NCBI RefSeq assembly: GCF_001424045.1
Contig: NZ_LMQB01000028.1
Span: forward strand, 192,765-256,764
Length of the DNA: 64,000 nt
From: Rhizobium sp. Leaf371
GTDB taxonomy: Bacteria > Pseudomonadota > Alphaproteobacteria > Rhizobiales > Rhizobiaceae
Direction: 5' to 3'
A model generated the notes under the pieces. The model saw only the letters and a program-made list of their open reading frames with translations, had not been told where the DNA came from and searched no databases. Of this stretch, positions 8,575-18,547 are shown in pieces. The first letter of the stretch is position 1, and each line of letters starts with the position of its first letter. The position numbers were made by a program, and so were the translations under genes.

Positions 8575-9363
8575 ATGACGCACGATCTCGACGCCCGCTT
8601 CGCTCTCGCGCAAACGATCGCCCGCAAGGCCGGCACTGTCGCCCTCGACTACTTCAACCGGCGCGAGACGCTGGTCATCGAAACCAAGCGCGACGCCCAG
8701 GACGTCGTCTCGATCGCCGACCGCGAGGTGGAGAACCTCATCCGCGCGGCGGTGGCGGACGCCCACGCCGATGACGGGTTCCTTGGCGAGGAATACGGCC
8801 TTGCCGCCGGTACGTCCGGTTACACCTGGGTGGTCGATCCGATCGACGGAACGAGCCCTTTCGTCAACGGCATGCCGAGCTGGTGTGTCTCCATCGCCGT
8901 CCTCAAGGAGAGCAAGCCCGTCATCGGCGTGATCTATGCGCCCTGCTTCGACGAGCTCTACGCTGCCGCCGCCGCCAAGGGCGCTACGCTGAACGGGCGG
9001 GTGCTGACGCTCGATCCGTCGCGCACCATCCGAAACGCCGTCACCGGCATCGGCGCCAACAACTACGTGACGCCGGCCTTCGTCGGAAAAATGGTCGAGT
9101 CGCTCCTGGAGTCCGGCGGCAATTTCATCCGCAACGGCTCCGGCGCGCTGATGCTCGCCTATGTCGCGGCCGGTCGGCTTGTCGGCTATTACGAGCCTTA
9201 CATGCATGCCTGGGATTGCCTTGCGGGCTACTGCCTCGTGACGGAAGCCGGCGGCTGGCACCATCCTTTTCCGGTCGAAGGCGAGCAACTGACCAAGGGA
9301 TCCCCCGTCCTCGCCGCGGCCCCGGGCGCCATAGACGATCTGCGGAGAATTGCCGGCCTCTAA
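8575..9363 (+). CDS. Inositol-monophosphatase-family phosphatase
   Basis: Mg-dependent, lithium-sensitive-type sugar-phosphate phosphatase, 262 residues. The metal-site motifs are present: E72 in GEEYG, D88-P-I-D91-G-T in WVVDPIDGT, and a later AWDCLAG with TEAGG. Family members act on inositol phosphate, histidinol phosphate, fructose bisphosphate or adenosine bisphosphate, so the substrate cannot be read from the sequence. It begins 25 bases after the ATPase gene on the same strand and is probably in the same operon. A cytoplasmic phosphatase beside an AfuABC-like importer suggests that the imported compound arrives phosphorylated and is dephosphorylated inside. The start is the ATG at 8575. 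Confidence 0.85.
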   Translation: MTHDLDARFALAQTIARKAGTVALDYFNRRETLVIETKRDAQDVVSIADREVENLIRAAVADAHADDGFLGEEYGLAAGTSGYTWVVDPIDGTSPFVNGMPSWCVSIAVLKESKPVIGVIYAPCFDELYAAAAAKGATLNGRVLTLDPSRTIRNAVTGIGANNYVTPAFVGKMVESLLESGGNFIRNGSGALMLAYVAAGRLVGYYEPYMHAWDCLAGYCLVTEAGGWHHPFPVEGEQLTKGSPVLAAAPGAIDDLRRIAGL

Positions 9364-9495
9364 AGCCGCACCGTACCGCGACGAGGAGCAAGATAATCGC
9401 ATCCTTTGGCGTGGGCCGGATCTCCGGTCGGAACCTGCGCCAGAGACGCGCGTTTCCGACCACGAGCCCCCTCAACCAACACGTCAGGCCCTTTC

Positions 9496-10500
9496 ATGTC
9501 CCGTGTCATCGTCATCGGAGCCACCGGACATGTCGGGACCTATCTCATCCCCGCCCTCATCGAGGCTGGACATGAGGTCGTCGCCATCAGTCGGGGCGTC
9601 GCCCAGCCGTACAGGCCGCACGCCGCCTGGCGCCACGTCGAACAGCGACAGATGGACCGCGAGGCGCTGGAGAGCGCCGGGACGTTCGGTCGGGAGATCC
9701 GGTCTTTGAAGCCGGATATCGTCATCGACATGATCTGCTTCACCAGACGCAGTGCCGAGCTGCTGGTCGATGCCCTGACGGGCCAAGTCGGCCATTTTCT
9801 GCACACTGGCACGATCTGGACGCATGGCACGCCCGTTGCTGTTCCCACCACCGAAGACGCACCGAAACAGCCGTTCGGAGACTACGGCATCGGGAAGGCA
9901 GAGATCGAAACTTACCTCTTGAAGCGCACGCATGCCGATGGGTTCCCGGCGACCATTGTTCATCCCGGACACATCGTCGGCCCGGGCTGGAACCCGCTCA
10001 ATCCCCAGGGCAATTTCAATCCGCATGTGTTTTCGGCGCTTGCGCGGGGCGACAGGCTGGCCTTGCCGAACTTCGGCCTGGAGACCGTGCATCACGTCCA
10101 TGCCGAGGATGTCGCGCGCCTTTTCATGGCCGCGATATCGTCCCGATCGGCCGCGATCGGCGAGAGTTTCCACGCGGTGTCCGGGAAGGCGCTGACGCTG
10201 CGCGGCTATGCCGAGAGCGTATCACGCTGGTTCGGTCGCGAGCCCAATCTGGCATTCCTCCCCTTTGAGCAATGGGCGGCGGAGCGAGACCCGGAAGATG
10301 CGAAAGCCACCTGGGAGCATATTGCGCGCAGTCCGAACTGCTCGATGGAAAAGGCGCGCCGGCTTCTCGGCTTTGTCCCCCGGCACACGTCTCTTCAAGC
10401 GGTCGAGGAAGCCGTGACCTGGCTGATCGAGCAGGGCCGGGTCGAGGCGAAGGGTCAGGCTGCGGCCGGGCCAATTCAGGACCATTCGGCCAGCCTGTAG
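9496..10500 (+). CDS. NAD(P)-dependent epimerase/dehydratase family protein
   Basis: Extended SDR-type enzyme of 334 residues. The N-terminal Rossmann motif is VIGATGHVGTYL, and YGIGK supplies the catalytic Tyr-Lys pair (YxxxK). Such proteins act on nucleotide sugars or related sugar derivatives. It lies 132 bases beyond the phosphatase gene on the same strand, so it may be the last gene of the sugar-phosphate operon or have its own promoter. Its 3' end overlaps the 3' end of the convergent kdpE gene by 25 bases. Substrate not recognisable. Confidence 0.82.
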   Translation: MSRVIVIGATGHVGTYLIPALIEAGHEVVAISRGVAQPYRPHAAWRHVEQRQMDREALESAGTFGREIRSLKPDIVIDMICFTRRSAELLVDALTGQVGHFLHTGTIWTHGTPVAVPTTEDAPKQPFGDYGIGKAEIETYLLKRTHADGFPATIVHPGHIVGPGWNPLNPQGNFNPHVFSALARGDRLALPNFGLETVHHVHAEDVARLFMAAISSRSAAIGESFHAVSGKALTLRGYAESVSRWFGREPNLAFLPFEQWAAERDPEDAKATWEHIARSPNCSMEKARRLLGFVPRHTSLQAVEEAVTWLIEQGRVEAKGQAAAGPIQDHSASL

Positions 10501-11168
10501 CCGACGCCGGTCTCCGTCAGGATGTAACGCGGCTGATCGGGGTTTTCCTCGATCTTCTGTCTCAACTGGCGAATATACACCCTCAGATACTGCACATCGC
10601 TGATCTCGCCCCAGACCTTTTCGAGGATGAAGCGATGGGTCAGAACCCGCCCCGAATGCTGCACCAGCAGCCGCAAAATGTCGTATTCCTTCGGCGTCAT
10701 CTTCACGTCCGTTCCGCGGACCTTGACGATCCGCTTCACGAGATCGACAGAGAGGTCGCCCGCCTGGAAGATCGGCTGCTCGCCCTGTGTCTGCAGCCGA
10801 TGGCGCAGGGCCACGCGGATGCGCGCGACGAGTTCGTTCATGCCGAACGGCTTGGTGACATAGTCGTCGGCGCCGATTTCGAGCGCCTGGACGATGCCGG
10901 CCTCGTCCGTGCGGCTCGATAGGATGACGATGGGGAAGGGAACCTTCTCCGACCGCCATCTCGCCAGAAGGTCATGCCCGCTGATATCGGGGAGACCGAG
11001 GTCGAGCAGCACGAGGTCGGGAACGTCCGACTGCGCCATCTCGATCGCCGACCGGGCGTTCGGCGCGCCTTTGACCGCGAACCCTTGCGACGACAGGCCG
11101 ACATCGAGGAGTTTGCGGATCGGAGGCTCGTCGTCCACGACGAGGATCTTGACGGTGGCATGGGTCAT
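10476..11168 (-). CDS. kdpE: Kdp operon response regulator KdpE
   Basis: OmpR-type regulator of 230 residues, partner of KdpD, controlling kdp expression under potassium limitation or osmotic stress. The receiver domain has the DDE triad near residue 12, the phosphoacceptor in LVLLDLGLPD and the conserved lysine in VTKPFG. The winged helix ends in LTETGVGYRLAE, typical of KdpE. It overlaps the kdpD stop by 4 bases (ATGA) and closes the kdp operon; its end overlaps the convergent epimerase gene by 25 bases. Confidence 0.95.
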   Translation of the reverse strand: MTHATVKILVVDDEPPIRKLLDVGLSSQGFAVKGAPNARSAIEMAQSDVPDLVLLDLGLPDISGHDLLARWRSEKVPFPIVILSSRTDEAGIVQALEIGADDYVTKPFGMNELVARIRVALRHRLQTQGEQPIFQAGDLSVDLVKRIVKVRGTDVKMTPKEYDILRLLVQHSGRVLTHRFILEKVWGEISDVQYLRVYIRQLRQKIEENPDQPRYILTETGVGYRLAEWS

Positions 11169-13870
11169 GATGTCGGTCCTTTTGACATCGTCGCGGCGGG
11201 GAGCCCGATCTCGAAGACGGCGCCCGGTCTGCCCGAGCGGTTTGCGGCGACGATGCTCCCGCCCATCGCCTCGATGAAACCCCGGCAGATCGACAGGCCG
11301 AGACCCGTCCCGGCTTTGACGTGGTCGATCTTGCGGACGCGGTAGAAACTGTCGAACACGCGCTCAAGATCATCCGGCGGCAGGCCCGGTCCTTCGTCCA
11401 TGACGCGGAGGTAAATCCTGCCGCCCGTGCTCCCAGCGTCATCAGCGTCGATCCGGATCGTCGTGCCGTCCGGGGCGTATTTGGCAGCATTGTCGATCAG
11501 GTTGAAGAGCGATTGTTCGAGCAGGACCGGATCGACCTTCACCATGGGCAGATCGTCTGGGATCGCCGTCTCCACGCGATGCTCCGCCGTGATCTTTGCC
11601 GCGCGTGCGAGAGCCGAACCGACGATATCGCCGACGAAGTGCGGCGCGCTGTTCGGTATCATCGCGCCGGATTCGATGCGGGTCATGTCCAGAAGGTTTG
11701 CGATGAAACGATGCAGGCGCTCCGATTCCTCGATCACGGTTGTTAGCAGTTCGGTCTTCGCCTCTTCCGACAAGCCGCCGCCGAAATCCTTGATCGTTCC
11801 GGCCGAGCCCATGATCGCCGCCAGCGGGGTCTTCAGGTCATGGGAAATCGAGGTCAGGAGCGCCGTTCTCAGGCGGTCGGTCTCCGCGGCAAGCTTTGCC
11901 TTGTCGACATCCGCGACGAGCTGGATGCGCTCGATGGCAAGGGCGGCCTGGTCGGCAAGCGCATCGAACAGGCGCTGCTGATCGGAGTTCAGGAGCGGCC
12001 CCTGCCGGTCATTGTCGAGCCCGACCACGCCGATCGCACCACGGCCCGTGCGCAGCGGCAGATAGAGCCGCTTCGCGCCGGGCAGCGTATCCGCCGCGCG
12101 GCCTGCGGGGCGATCGTGCTCCCATGCCCAGCGCGCGGCGGCGATATCGGCATCGACAAGCGTATCGTCCGGCGGATATCCCGCCCTGACGGCGATCGTG
12201 CCGTCCTCCGGCAGCAGGAGAACGACGCGAACCTTCAGCATCGAGGCCATCTGGTAGGCCGTCGCCCAGAGAACGTCGTCCAGCGTGCCGGTACCGGCCA
12301 GCTTTCGCGAGAAGAGATAAAGGTCCTCCGTCGTCCGCGCGCGCTGCCGCGCCGCCATGGCTTGGCGTTGAACGGCGGCCGCGAGATTGCTCGCGACGAG
12401 AGCGGTTCCAAGAAAGAAGAGCAGGGCGACGACGCTTTCCGGGTCGCGGATGGTCAGCGTGTAGCGCGGCTCGAGGAAGAAGAAGTTGAAGGCGGTCGCG
12501 CCGAGAAAAGACGCAAACAGGCCGGGGCCGAGCCCGCCTCGGACGGCGGAGGCGAGAACCCCCATCAGGAAGACCAGCGCAAGGTTCTGCACATTGAGCA
12601 CCTGATCGAGCAGGATGCCGGTCACCACGGCCACCGAGACGAAAGCGAGACTGAACAGGTAGTCCTTCGGCTTGATTCGGTTGGCGGGTTTGGCGGTCCG
12701 CACGCCCCTCGGCGCGACCTCCTCGGTGCCGCCCGACATGACGTGCACGCTGATGGTGCCGGCGTGACGAATGAGGTCGTGCGTGATGGACCCCTCAAGC
12801 CGCTCCCGCCACCAGCTCCGTTCGGACTTGCCGATGATGAGGTGATTGAAGTTGTTGGCCGTCGCATAGGCGAGGAGCTCGCGAGAGACGCTCGCCGCCG
12901 GCAGCGTCACGGTTTCCGCCCCGAGCTGCTCGGCGAGCCGCATGCAGGCTGCCAGCCGGTCCTTGTCGGCTTCCCCGAGAAAAGCCGATTTCGCTGTTTC
13001 CAGATGGATCACCGTCCAGGGCGCCCGCAGCCTGTCGGCATGGCGCCGGGCGTAGCGGACGAGCGTCGCCCCGTTCCGCCCGTGATCGAGGCAGACGAGG
13101 ATGCGTTCGCCGGCCGCCCATGGCCCAGAAATCGCGTGCGCCTGCATATGGTTGAGAAGCTGGTCGTCCACCCGTTGCGCCGTTCGCCGGAGAGCGAGCT
13201 CGCGCAGGGCCGTGAGGTTTCCCGGCGAGAAATAATTCTCGATGGCGCGCCGCGCCGTCTTGGGAACGTAGACCTTGCCGTCCTGCATCCGCTTGATCAG
13301 ATCCTGCGGCGTGATGTCGATGATCTCGATGTCGTCGGCACGATCGATGATCGAGTCCGGGACCGTCTCGCGCACGCGGATACGGGTGATCTGGGCGACG
13401 ATGTCGTTGAGACTTTCGACATGCTGGATATTGAGCGTGGTATAGACATCCATGCCGCTTGCCAGCAGCTCCAGCACGTCCAGATAGCGCTTGGGATGGC
13501 GGCTGCCGGGGGCATTGGTGTGCGCCAGCTCGTCCACGAGCGCGAGGGTCGGGCGGCGCGCGAGGATGGCGTCGATGTCCATTTCATCCAGCGCCCGTTC
13601 CTTGTAAACGACGGACGTCCGGGCGACCGTCTCCAGTCCGGCGACGAGCGCTTCCGTTTCCTTTCGCCCGTGCGTTTCCACCACACCGATGACGACGTCA
13701 GTGCCGTCGGCCTGTCGGGCGCGAGCGGACATCAGCATCTCATAGGTCTTGCCGACGCCCGGCGCAGCGCCGAGGAAGATCTTCAGCTTGCCACGGTCCT
13801 CCCGGTCGGCCTTGGCAAGGAGCGCGTCGGGAGACGGTCGCCGTTCCCAGCCCTGGTTGTCGTTGGCCAT
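11165..13870 (-). CDS. kdpD: Potassium-sensing histidine kinase KdpD
   Basis: Four-helix membrane sensor kinase of 901 residues. In order: KdpD N-terminal domain with Walker A GAAPGVGKTY, a universal-stress-like domain (LVCLDHGRNG), a membrane block of four helices near 405-505, a GAF domain, and the kinase core with SISHDLKTPLAAI, LIDNAAKYAP and VMDEGPGLPP/GTGLGLSI. I start at the ATG at 13870, preceded by GGAGC; an upstream in-frame start would add about 11 residues without a better ribosome site. It phosphorylates KdpE. All standard domains are complete. Confidence 0.96.
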   Translation of the reverse strand: MANDNQGWERRPSPDALLAKADREDRGKLKIFLGAAPGVGKTYEMLMSARARQADGTDVVIGVVETHGRKETEALVAGLETVARTSVVYKERALDEMDIDAILARRPTLALVDELAHTNAPGSRHPKRYLDVLELLASGMDVYTTLNIQHVESLNDIVAQITRIRVRETVPDSIIDRADDIEIIDITPQDLIKRMQDGKVYVPKTARRAIENYFSPGNLTALRELALRRTAQRVDDQLLNHMQAHAISGPWAAGERILVCLDHGRNGATLVRYARRHADRLRAPWTVIHLETAKSAFLGEADKDRLAACMRLAEQLGAETVTLPAASVSRELLAYATANNFNHLIIGKSERSWWRERLEGSITHDLIRHAGTISVHVMSGGTEEVAPRGVRTAKPANRIKPKDYLFSLAFVSVAVVTGILLDQVLNVQNLALVFLMGVLASAVRGGLGPGLFASFLGATAFNFFFLEPRYTLTIRDPESVVALLFFLGTALVASNLAAAVQRQAMAARQRARTTEDLYLFSRKLAGTGTLDDVLWATAYQMASMLKVRVVLLLPEDGTIAVRAGYPPDDTLVDADIAAARWAWEHDRPAGRAADTLPGAKRLYLPLRTGRGAIGVVGLDNDRQGPLLNSDQQRLFDALADQAALAIERIQLVADVDKAKLAAETDRLRTALLTSISHDLKTPLAAIMGSAGTIKDFGGGLSEEAKTELLTTVIEESERLHRFIANLLDMTRIESGAMIPNSAPHFVGDIVGSALARAAKITAEHRVETAIPDDLPMVKVDPVLLEQSLFNLIDNAAKYAPDGTTIRIDADDAGSTGGRIYLRVMDEGPGLPPDDLERVFDSFYRVRKIDHVKAGTGLGLSICRGFIEAMGGSIVAANRSGRPGAVFEIGLPAATMSKGPTS

Positions 13871-13926
13871 GATTTGCTCCACGCCGGATCGGCAGCCCGT
13901 CACACGGGCTGCCGACAGCTCTTGTG

Positions 13927-14502
13927 TTAGCGGATCGCGACGTTGTCCAGTGCAAGGTTGATCTCCAGCACGTTCACGAGCCTGTCCGGCGTCAGGACGC
14001 CGCCCGGCGAGACGGCGCTGCGATCGATAAGCGTGTTGACGACAGAGACCGGGACGTTGCGTGCGCGGGCGATCCGCTCGGCCTGGTAGCGGGCCGCGCG
14101 TTCGGTGATATGCGGATCGAGACCCGCACCGGATGCCGCGGCGAGGTCCGCCGGAAGCGGGTTCTCCGGCGTCGCCCCGAAGGCGGCGATGGTTTTCGAG
14201 GCACGGTCCGTCAGGTCGGTGCTCGTCGGCGACTTGTTGGAACCGCCGGCTGCTGCCGCGTTGTAATCCACCGCCGATGGACGCGGCCAGAAATAGTGCG
14301 GCTGCGTGAAGGCCTGTGCGACCTGTCGGCTGCCGATGACCCGGCCATCGAGAGTGGTGATCAGCGAACCCTGCGCCGTCTGGGGCGTGACGGCCGCGCC
14401 AACGGCCCAGACGACGCTCGTATAGCCGCCGACGCAGACGAGCATGGTTGCGCAGGCGATGCGGATGCTGGAGAGGAAAAATTCCATGATGGGCGGTCTC
14501 AT
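13927..14502 (-). CDS. kdpC: Potassium-transporting ATPase subunit C
   Basis: Single-helix subunit of the KdpFABC pump, 191 residues from the ATG at 14502, which overlaps the kdpA stop as ATGA. A second ATG at 14487 would give 186 residues beginning MEFFLSS; neither has a strong ribosome site, and translational coupling favours the first. One N-terminal membrane helix is followed by a periplasmic domain with the family's GSxxVAQxFTxPxYFWPRPSAxDYN block (seen as GSRQVAQAFTQPHYFWPRPS) and SGxGLDPHIT (SGAGLDPHIT). It stabilises nucleotide binding by KdpB. Confidence 0.95.
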   Translation of the reverse strand: MRPPIMEFFLSSIRIACATMLVCVGGYTSVVWAVGAAVTPQTAQGSLITTLDGRVIGSRQVAQAFTQPHYFWPRPSAVDYNAAAAGGSNKSPTSTDLTDRASKTIAAFGATPENPLPADLAAASGAGLDPHITERAARYQAERIARARNVPVSVVNTLIDRSAVSPGGVLTPDRLVNVLEINLALDNVAIR

Positions 14503-16175
14503 TTCATGAACATGACGTGTTCGGCGATGGGGCCGAGCGTGGCAGCGGGGAAAAAGGTCAGCGCGCCCACAATGACGACGGTGACGGTCAGCATGCCGGC
14601 GAAGGTGCCGTCCTCGACCGAAAGAGTGCCGCTCGATTCGGTTGCGCGGCGCTTGGCGGAGAGCGAACCGACGATGGCGAGCGGCAGGATGATCGGGATG
14701 AAGCGGGCGAGCAGCATGACCGCGCCGGTGGCGATGTTCCAGGCGACGGTATTGTCGCCGAGCCCTTCGAAGCCGGAGCCGTTGTTGGCGGCGGCGGACG
14801 AGAACTCGTAGAGGATTTCGCTGAAGCCGTGCGGACCGATATTGTTGAGCGTCGCCGTCCCCCAGGGCGTCGCTGCGAAGATCGCCGTGCCCACGAGTAT
14901 GAAGAATCCGTGTGAGAGCAGGCCCATCATGGCGAACTTCACCTCTTTCGCCTCGACGCGCCAGCCGAGATATTCCGGCGTGCGGCCGATCATCATGCCT
15001 GCGATGAAGACACCGACGACGATGTAGAGGAACATGTTGATCATGCCGACCCCGACCCCGCCGAAGTCTTCGTTGAGCCACATGCCGATCATCGGCATGA
15101 GACCCGTCAGCGGATTGAGGCTGTCATGCATGGCATTGACGGAACCGTTGCTGGTGGAGGTCGTCACGACCGCCCAGACGGGACCTGCCGCCGAACCGAA
15201 GCGCAGTTCCTTGCCTTCGAGATTGCCGACATCCTGCGTGACCGGCAGGGATGCGAAAGCATGGGTCGGCTCCGACTCAAAGCCGATCGCGCCGGTGATG
15301 CGGGCGCCCATGAGGATGAGCATCACGGTAAAGAGAACGGCGGCATGCTTCATCCGCCCGATGATGCGGCCGAACATCCAGACGCAGCCCATGGGAATGA
15401 TGAGGATCGAAACGGTTTGCAGAACGTTCGACCAGAAGGTCGGGTTTTCGAGCGGATGGGTGCTGTTCGGCCCGAAGAAGCCGCCACCATTGGTGCCGAG
15501 CTGCTTGATCGCGACGAAGGCTGCGACCGGGCCCCGCGCGATCGTCTGCTGGACGCCCTCCAGCGTGGTCGCGACCGCCGCGCCCTGGAAGGTCATCGGC
15601 ACGCCCGTGAAGAGAAGGAGAATTGCGACGACCAGGGCAAGCGGCAGGAGGACGAGGAAGGTGGCGCGCTGCACGTCTATGAAGAAATTGCCGAGCTGGC
15701 GTCCCGCCAGTCCGCGCGCCAGCGCCGCGAGCGCCGCAAGGCCGACGGCCGCCGAGACGAATTGAAGCCACATCAGCGCGGCCAGCTGCGACAGGTAGCT
15801 CATCGCCACCTCGCCCGAGTAATGCTGCAGATTGGTGTTGGCGACGAAGGAACTCGTGGTGTTGAAGATCAGGCTGCCTTCCAGCGCTTGCCTGCCGTCG
15901 GGATTGAGCGGCAGATCGTGCTGAAAGGCAAGCAGCGCGAAGCAGACGACGAACATGACGACATTGAAGCCGAGGAGGGAGAGGACGTAGCGCTTCCAGT
16001 CCTGCATCTGCGTCGTCGCCGTCCCGCCGATCGTCTGGAATGCCGCGGTGACGCGGTTCGGTCTTCCCTGGCCGGCGCTCGGGTCCATCGCCCAGCTCAG
16101 GTAGCGGCCGAGCGGCCAGGAGAGCAGCGCGGTGCCCCCGATGATCATGATGACGAAGAGGATTGCCTGTATCAT
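14499..16175 (-). CDS. kdpA: Potassium-transporting ATPase subunit A (K+ channel-like)
   Basis: Ion-selective membrane subunit of 558 residues, related to KtrB/TrkH channels. Recognised by NTTSSFVANTNLQHYSGE, the filter segment GTNGGGFFGPNSTHP and the later GANNGSGFEG-like segment (ANNGSGFEGLGDN). A ribosome site GGAGA precedes the ATG. It lies downstream of kdpB here, whereas the usual operon order has kdpA first; a 26-codon peptide gene lies between them. The stop overlaps kdpC by 4 bases. Confidence 0.97.
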   Translation of the reverse strand: MIQAILFVIMIIGGTALLSWPLGRYLSWAMDPSAGQGRPNRVTAAFQTIGGTATTQMQDWKRYVLSLLGFNVVMFVVCFALLAFQHDLPLNPDGRQALEGSLIFNTTSSFVANTNLQHYSGEVAMSYLSQLAALMWLQFVSAAVGLAALAALARGLAGRQLGNFFIDVQRATFLVLLPLALVVAILLLFTGVPMTFQGAAVATTLEGVQQTIARGPVAAFVAIKQLGTNGGGFFGPNSTHPLENPTFWSNVLQTVSILIIPMGCVWMFGRIIGRMKHAAVLFTVMLILMGARITGAIGFESEPTHAFASLPVTQDVGNLEGKELRFGSAAGPVWAVVTTSTSNGSVNAMHDSLNPLTGLMPMIGMWLNEDFGGVGVGMINMFLYIVVGVFIAGMMIGRTPEYLGWRVEAKEVKFAMMGLLSHGFFILVGTAIFAATPWGTATLNNIGPHGFSEILYEFSSAAANNGSGFEGLGDNTVAWNIATGAVMLLARFIPIILPLAIVGSLSAKRRATESSGTLSVEDGTFAGMLTVTVVIVGALTFFPAATLGPIAEHVMFMK

Positions 16176-16191
16176 TGTCGTGTCTCCGGCG

Positions 16192-16272
16192 TCAGGCTTT
16201 GTCGAGGGCGGATGCCAAGGCGAAGAGGAGTCCGAACAGGACCATGCCGAGGAGGAAGGTGAGGATTGTCAT
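16192..16272 (-). CDS. Predicted one-helix peptide between kdpB and kdpA
   Basis: Reading frame of 26 residues starting MTILTFLLGMVLFG and ending SALDKA: a single hydrophobic helix with one lysine near the C-terminus. It starts 12 bases after the kdpB stop, has a good ribosome site (GGAGCAGACC) and ends 16 bases before kdpA, so it fits tightly into the operon. Size and hydrophobicity resemble KdpF (about 29 residues), but a clear KdpF is encoded separately at 18548-18637. It may be a second KdpF-like peptide or a Kdp assembly factor; no function can be assigned. Confidence 0.6.
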   Translation of the reverse strand: MTILTFLLGMVLFGLLFALASALDKA

Positions 16273-16284
16273 GGTCTGCTCCGG

Positions 16285-18345
16285 TCATGCGAGGTTGAGC
16301 GCTGAGACGATCATGTCGATCAGCTTGATGCCGATAAAGGGCACGACGAGGCCGCCGAGGCCGTAGATCAGCAGGTTGCGGCGCAGGAGCGGTCCCGCAC
16401 CGATCGGCTTGTAGGCAACACCCTTCAGGGCCAGCGGAATGAGCGCGATGATGATCAGCGCGTTGAAGATGATCGCCGATAGGATGGCGCTTTGCGGCGT
16501 GGCGAGGCCCATGACGTTCAGCGCATCGAGCGGGGGATAGAGGACGACGAACATCGCCGGGATGATCGCGAAATACTTGGCGACGTCGTTTGCGATCGAG
16601 AAGGTGGTGAGCGACCCGCGCGTCATCAGCAACTGCTTGCCGATCTCAACGATCTCGATGAGCTTGGTCGGATCGCTGTCGAGGTCCACCATGTTGCCGG
16701 CTTCGCGGGCGGCGACCGTGCCCGTGTTCATCGCGACGCCCACATCCGCCTGGGCCAGTGCCGGCGCATCATTGGTGCCGTCGCCGCACATGGCGACCAG
16801 CTTGCCCTTTGCCTGCTCGTCGCGGATGAGCTGCAACTTGTTCTCGGGCGTCGCCTGGGCAAGGAAGTCGTCAACGCCGGCTTCGGCCGCGATGGCCGCG
16901 GCGGTCATGGGGTTGTCGCCGGTGATCATCACCGTCCGGATGCCCATGCGGCGCAGTTCCGCGAAGCGCTCGCGAATGCCGCCCTTGACGATGTCCTTCA
17001 GGTGGATGATGCCGAGCAGGTTCCCGTCCCGGACAACGGCAAGCGGCGTGCCGCCGGCCTTGGCGATCGAGTCCGCGATGGCCTGGCCTTCTCGCGCCCG
17101 CGCGTCCGGTCCCGCACTGCCCGTCTCGGATCGCAGATATCTGAGCACGGACTCTACCGCGCCCTTGCGGATCGAGCTTCCCTCGAGATCCACGCCGGAC
17201 ATCCGGCTCTGGGCGGTGAAGGGGACGAAGGTCGCGTTGAGGTCTTTCATGTCGCGTGCGCGAAGACCGTATTTCTCCTTGGCCAGGACGACGATGGACC
17301 GGCCCTCGGGCGTCTCGTCGGCAAGCGAGGCGAGCTGCGCGGCATCGGCGAGATCCTGTTCCGTCACGCCGGTGACCGGACGGAATTCGGTCGCCTGACG
17401 ATTGCCGAGCGTGATCGTCCCGGTCTTGTCGAGCAGCAGCGTATCGATGTCCCCCGCAGCCTCCACCGCGCGGCCGGACATGGCCAGCACGTTGAAGCGG
17501 ACGAGGCGGTCCATGCCCGCGATACCGATGGCCGAGAGCAGCGCGCCGATGGTAGTGGGGATGAGCGTGACGAACAGCGCGACGAGCACGACGATCGGGA
17601 TGGAGCCGCCGGCATAGCTGGCGAAGGCCGGGATCGTCGCCGTCGCCATCACGAAGATGAGCGTCATGGCGGCGAGCAGGATGTTCAGGGCGATCTCGTT
17701 CGGCGTCTTCTGGCGCTCGGCCCCCTCGACCAGCGCGATCATGCGGTCGATGAAGGTGGAGCCGGCAGCCGCGGTGATGCGCACCTTGATCCAGTCGGAC
17801 AGAACCTGCGTGCCGCCGGTGACGGCGGAGCGATCTCCGCCGGATTCGCGGATGACGGGCGCGGATTCGCCGGTGATCGCCGCTTCGTTGACGGAGGCGA
17901 TCCCCTCGATGATTTCGCCGTCCGAGGGAATGATGTCGCCCGCTTCCACAAGCACGATATCGTTGACCTTCAGCGCCGCGCCGGGGACATCCGTCCAGTC
18001 GCGGCTATTGGCGGAGGTCAGGCGTTTCGCCTGCGTTTCCGAGCGCGTGCGGCGGAGCGACTCGGCCTGCGCCTTGCCCCGGCCCTCGGCCACGGCTTCG
18101 GCGAAATTGGCAAACAGCACGGTGAACCACAGCCAGAGGATGATCTGGAACGAGAAGCCGAGCCCTGCGGCCCCGGTTGCGAGGTCCTTGAAGAAGAGAA
18201 CCGTGGTCAGCACGGAGACGACGGCGACCACGAACATGACCGGGTTCCTGGCCAGGGTTCGCGGATCGAGTTTGCGAAACGCGCCGCCGATGGCCGGCAC
18301 GAGGATGCGGGCATCGAGGAGGCTCGCAGATGTGGGTTTGCTCAT
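16285..18345 (-). CDS. kdpB: Potassium-transporting ATPase ATP-binding subunit B
   Basis: P-type ATPase subunit of 686 residues that hydrolyses ATP to drive potassium import. The actuator motif AITGESAPV, the phosphorylation site [13 protein letters not shown], the KGA motif of the nucleotide domain (IRKGAV) and the hinge [21 protein letters not shown] are intact. Helices near the termini fit the seven-helix KdpB fold. It is the first large gene of the operon here, preceding kdpA, which is the reverse of the common kdpFABC order. Confidence 0.97.
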   Translation of the reverse strand: MSKPTSASLLDARILVPAIGGAFRKLDPRTLARNPVMFVVAVVSVLTTVLFFKDLATGAAGLGFSFQIILWLWFTVLFANFAEAVAEGRGKAQAESLRRTRSETQAKRLTSANSRDWTDVPGAALKVNDIVLVEAGDIIPSDGEIIEGIASVNEAAITGESAPVIRESGGDRSAVTGGTQVLSDWIKVRITAAAGSTFIDRMIALVEGAERQKTPNEIALNILLAAMTLIFVMATATIPAFASYAGGSIPIVVLVALFVTLIPTTIGALLSAIGIAGMDRLVRFNVLAMSGRAVEAAGDIDTLLLDKTGTITLGNRQATEFRPVTGVTEQDLADAAQLASLADETPEGRSIVVLAKEKYGLRARDMKDLNATFVPFTAQSRMSGVDLEGSSIRKGAVESVLRYLRSETGSAGPDARAREGQAIADSIAKAGGTPLAVVRDGNLLGIIHLKDIVKGGIRERFAELRRMGIRTVMITGDNPMTAAAIAAEAGVDDFLAQATPENKLQLIRDEQAKGKLVAMCGDGTNDAPALAQADVGVAMNTGTVAAREAGNMVDLDSDPTKLIEIVEIGKQLLMTRGSLTTFSIANDVAKYFAIIPAMFVVLYPPLDALNVMGLATPQSAILSAIIFNALIIIALIPLALKGVAYKPIGAGPLLRRNLLIYGLGGLVVPFIGIKLIDMIVSALNLA

Positions 18346-18384
18346 GAGAGACCCCGGATGATGGTTGGATGGAAGAAGGCCGGA

Positions 18385-18543
18385 TCAGTCGGACGCAAAG
18401 AGGATCGCGAGCGCTTCCGAGAGCGCGGCAACGGCCCCGAGAACGAAAACCATGCCGATGATGATGGTCGTCCCCCGGCAGGCCTCGTGACGGTCGAGAC
18501 GCGGGAGAACCGCGTGTCTGAACCGCGAAAGCCGGCGGGTCAT
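18385..18543 (-). CDS. Small membrane protein between kdpF and kdpB
   Basis: Frame of 52 residues starting at the ATG at 18543, 4 bases after the kdpF stop and 39 bases before kdpB. The N-terminal half is basic (MTRRLSRFRHAVLPRL), followed by one hydrophobic helix from about residue 26 to 50 (TIIIGMVFVLGAVAALSEAL). The positive-inside pattern predicts a cytoplasmic N-terminus. Tight spacing argues for co-translation with kdp. I do not recognise a family; a Kdp accessory subunit is a guess from position. Confidence 0.6.
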   Translation of the reverse strand: MTRRLSRFRHAVLPRLDRHEACRGTTIIIGMVFVLGAVAALSEALAILFASD

Positions 18544-18547
18544 GGCG

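Noticed and set aside
11840-13930. Nearly 700-codon plus-strand frame opposite kdpD, and similar frames opposite kdpB and kdpA
   Set aside because: KdpD, KdpB and KdpA are unmistakable on the other strand. The frames are by-products of high GC at third positions.
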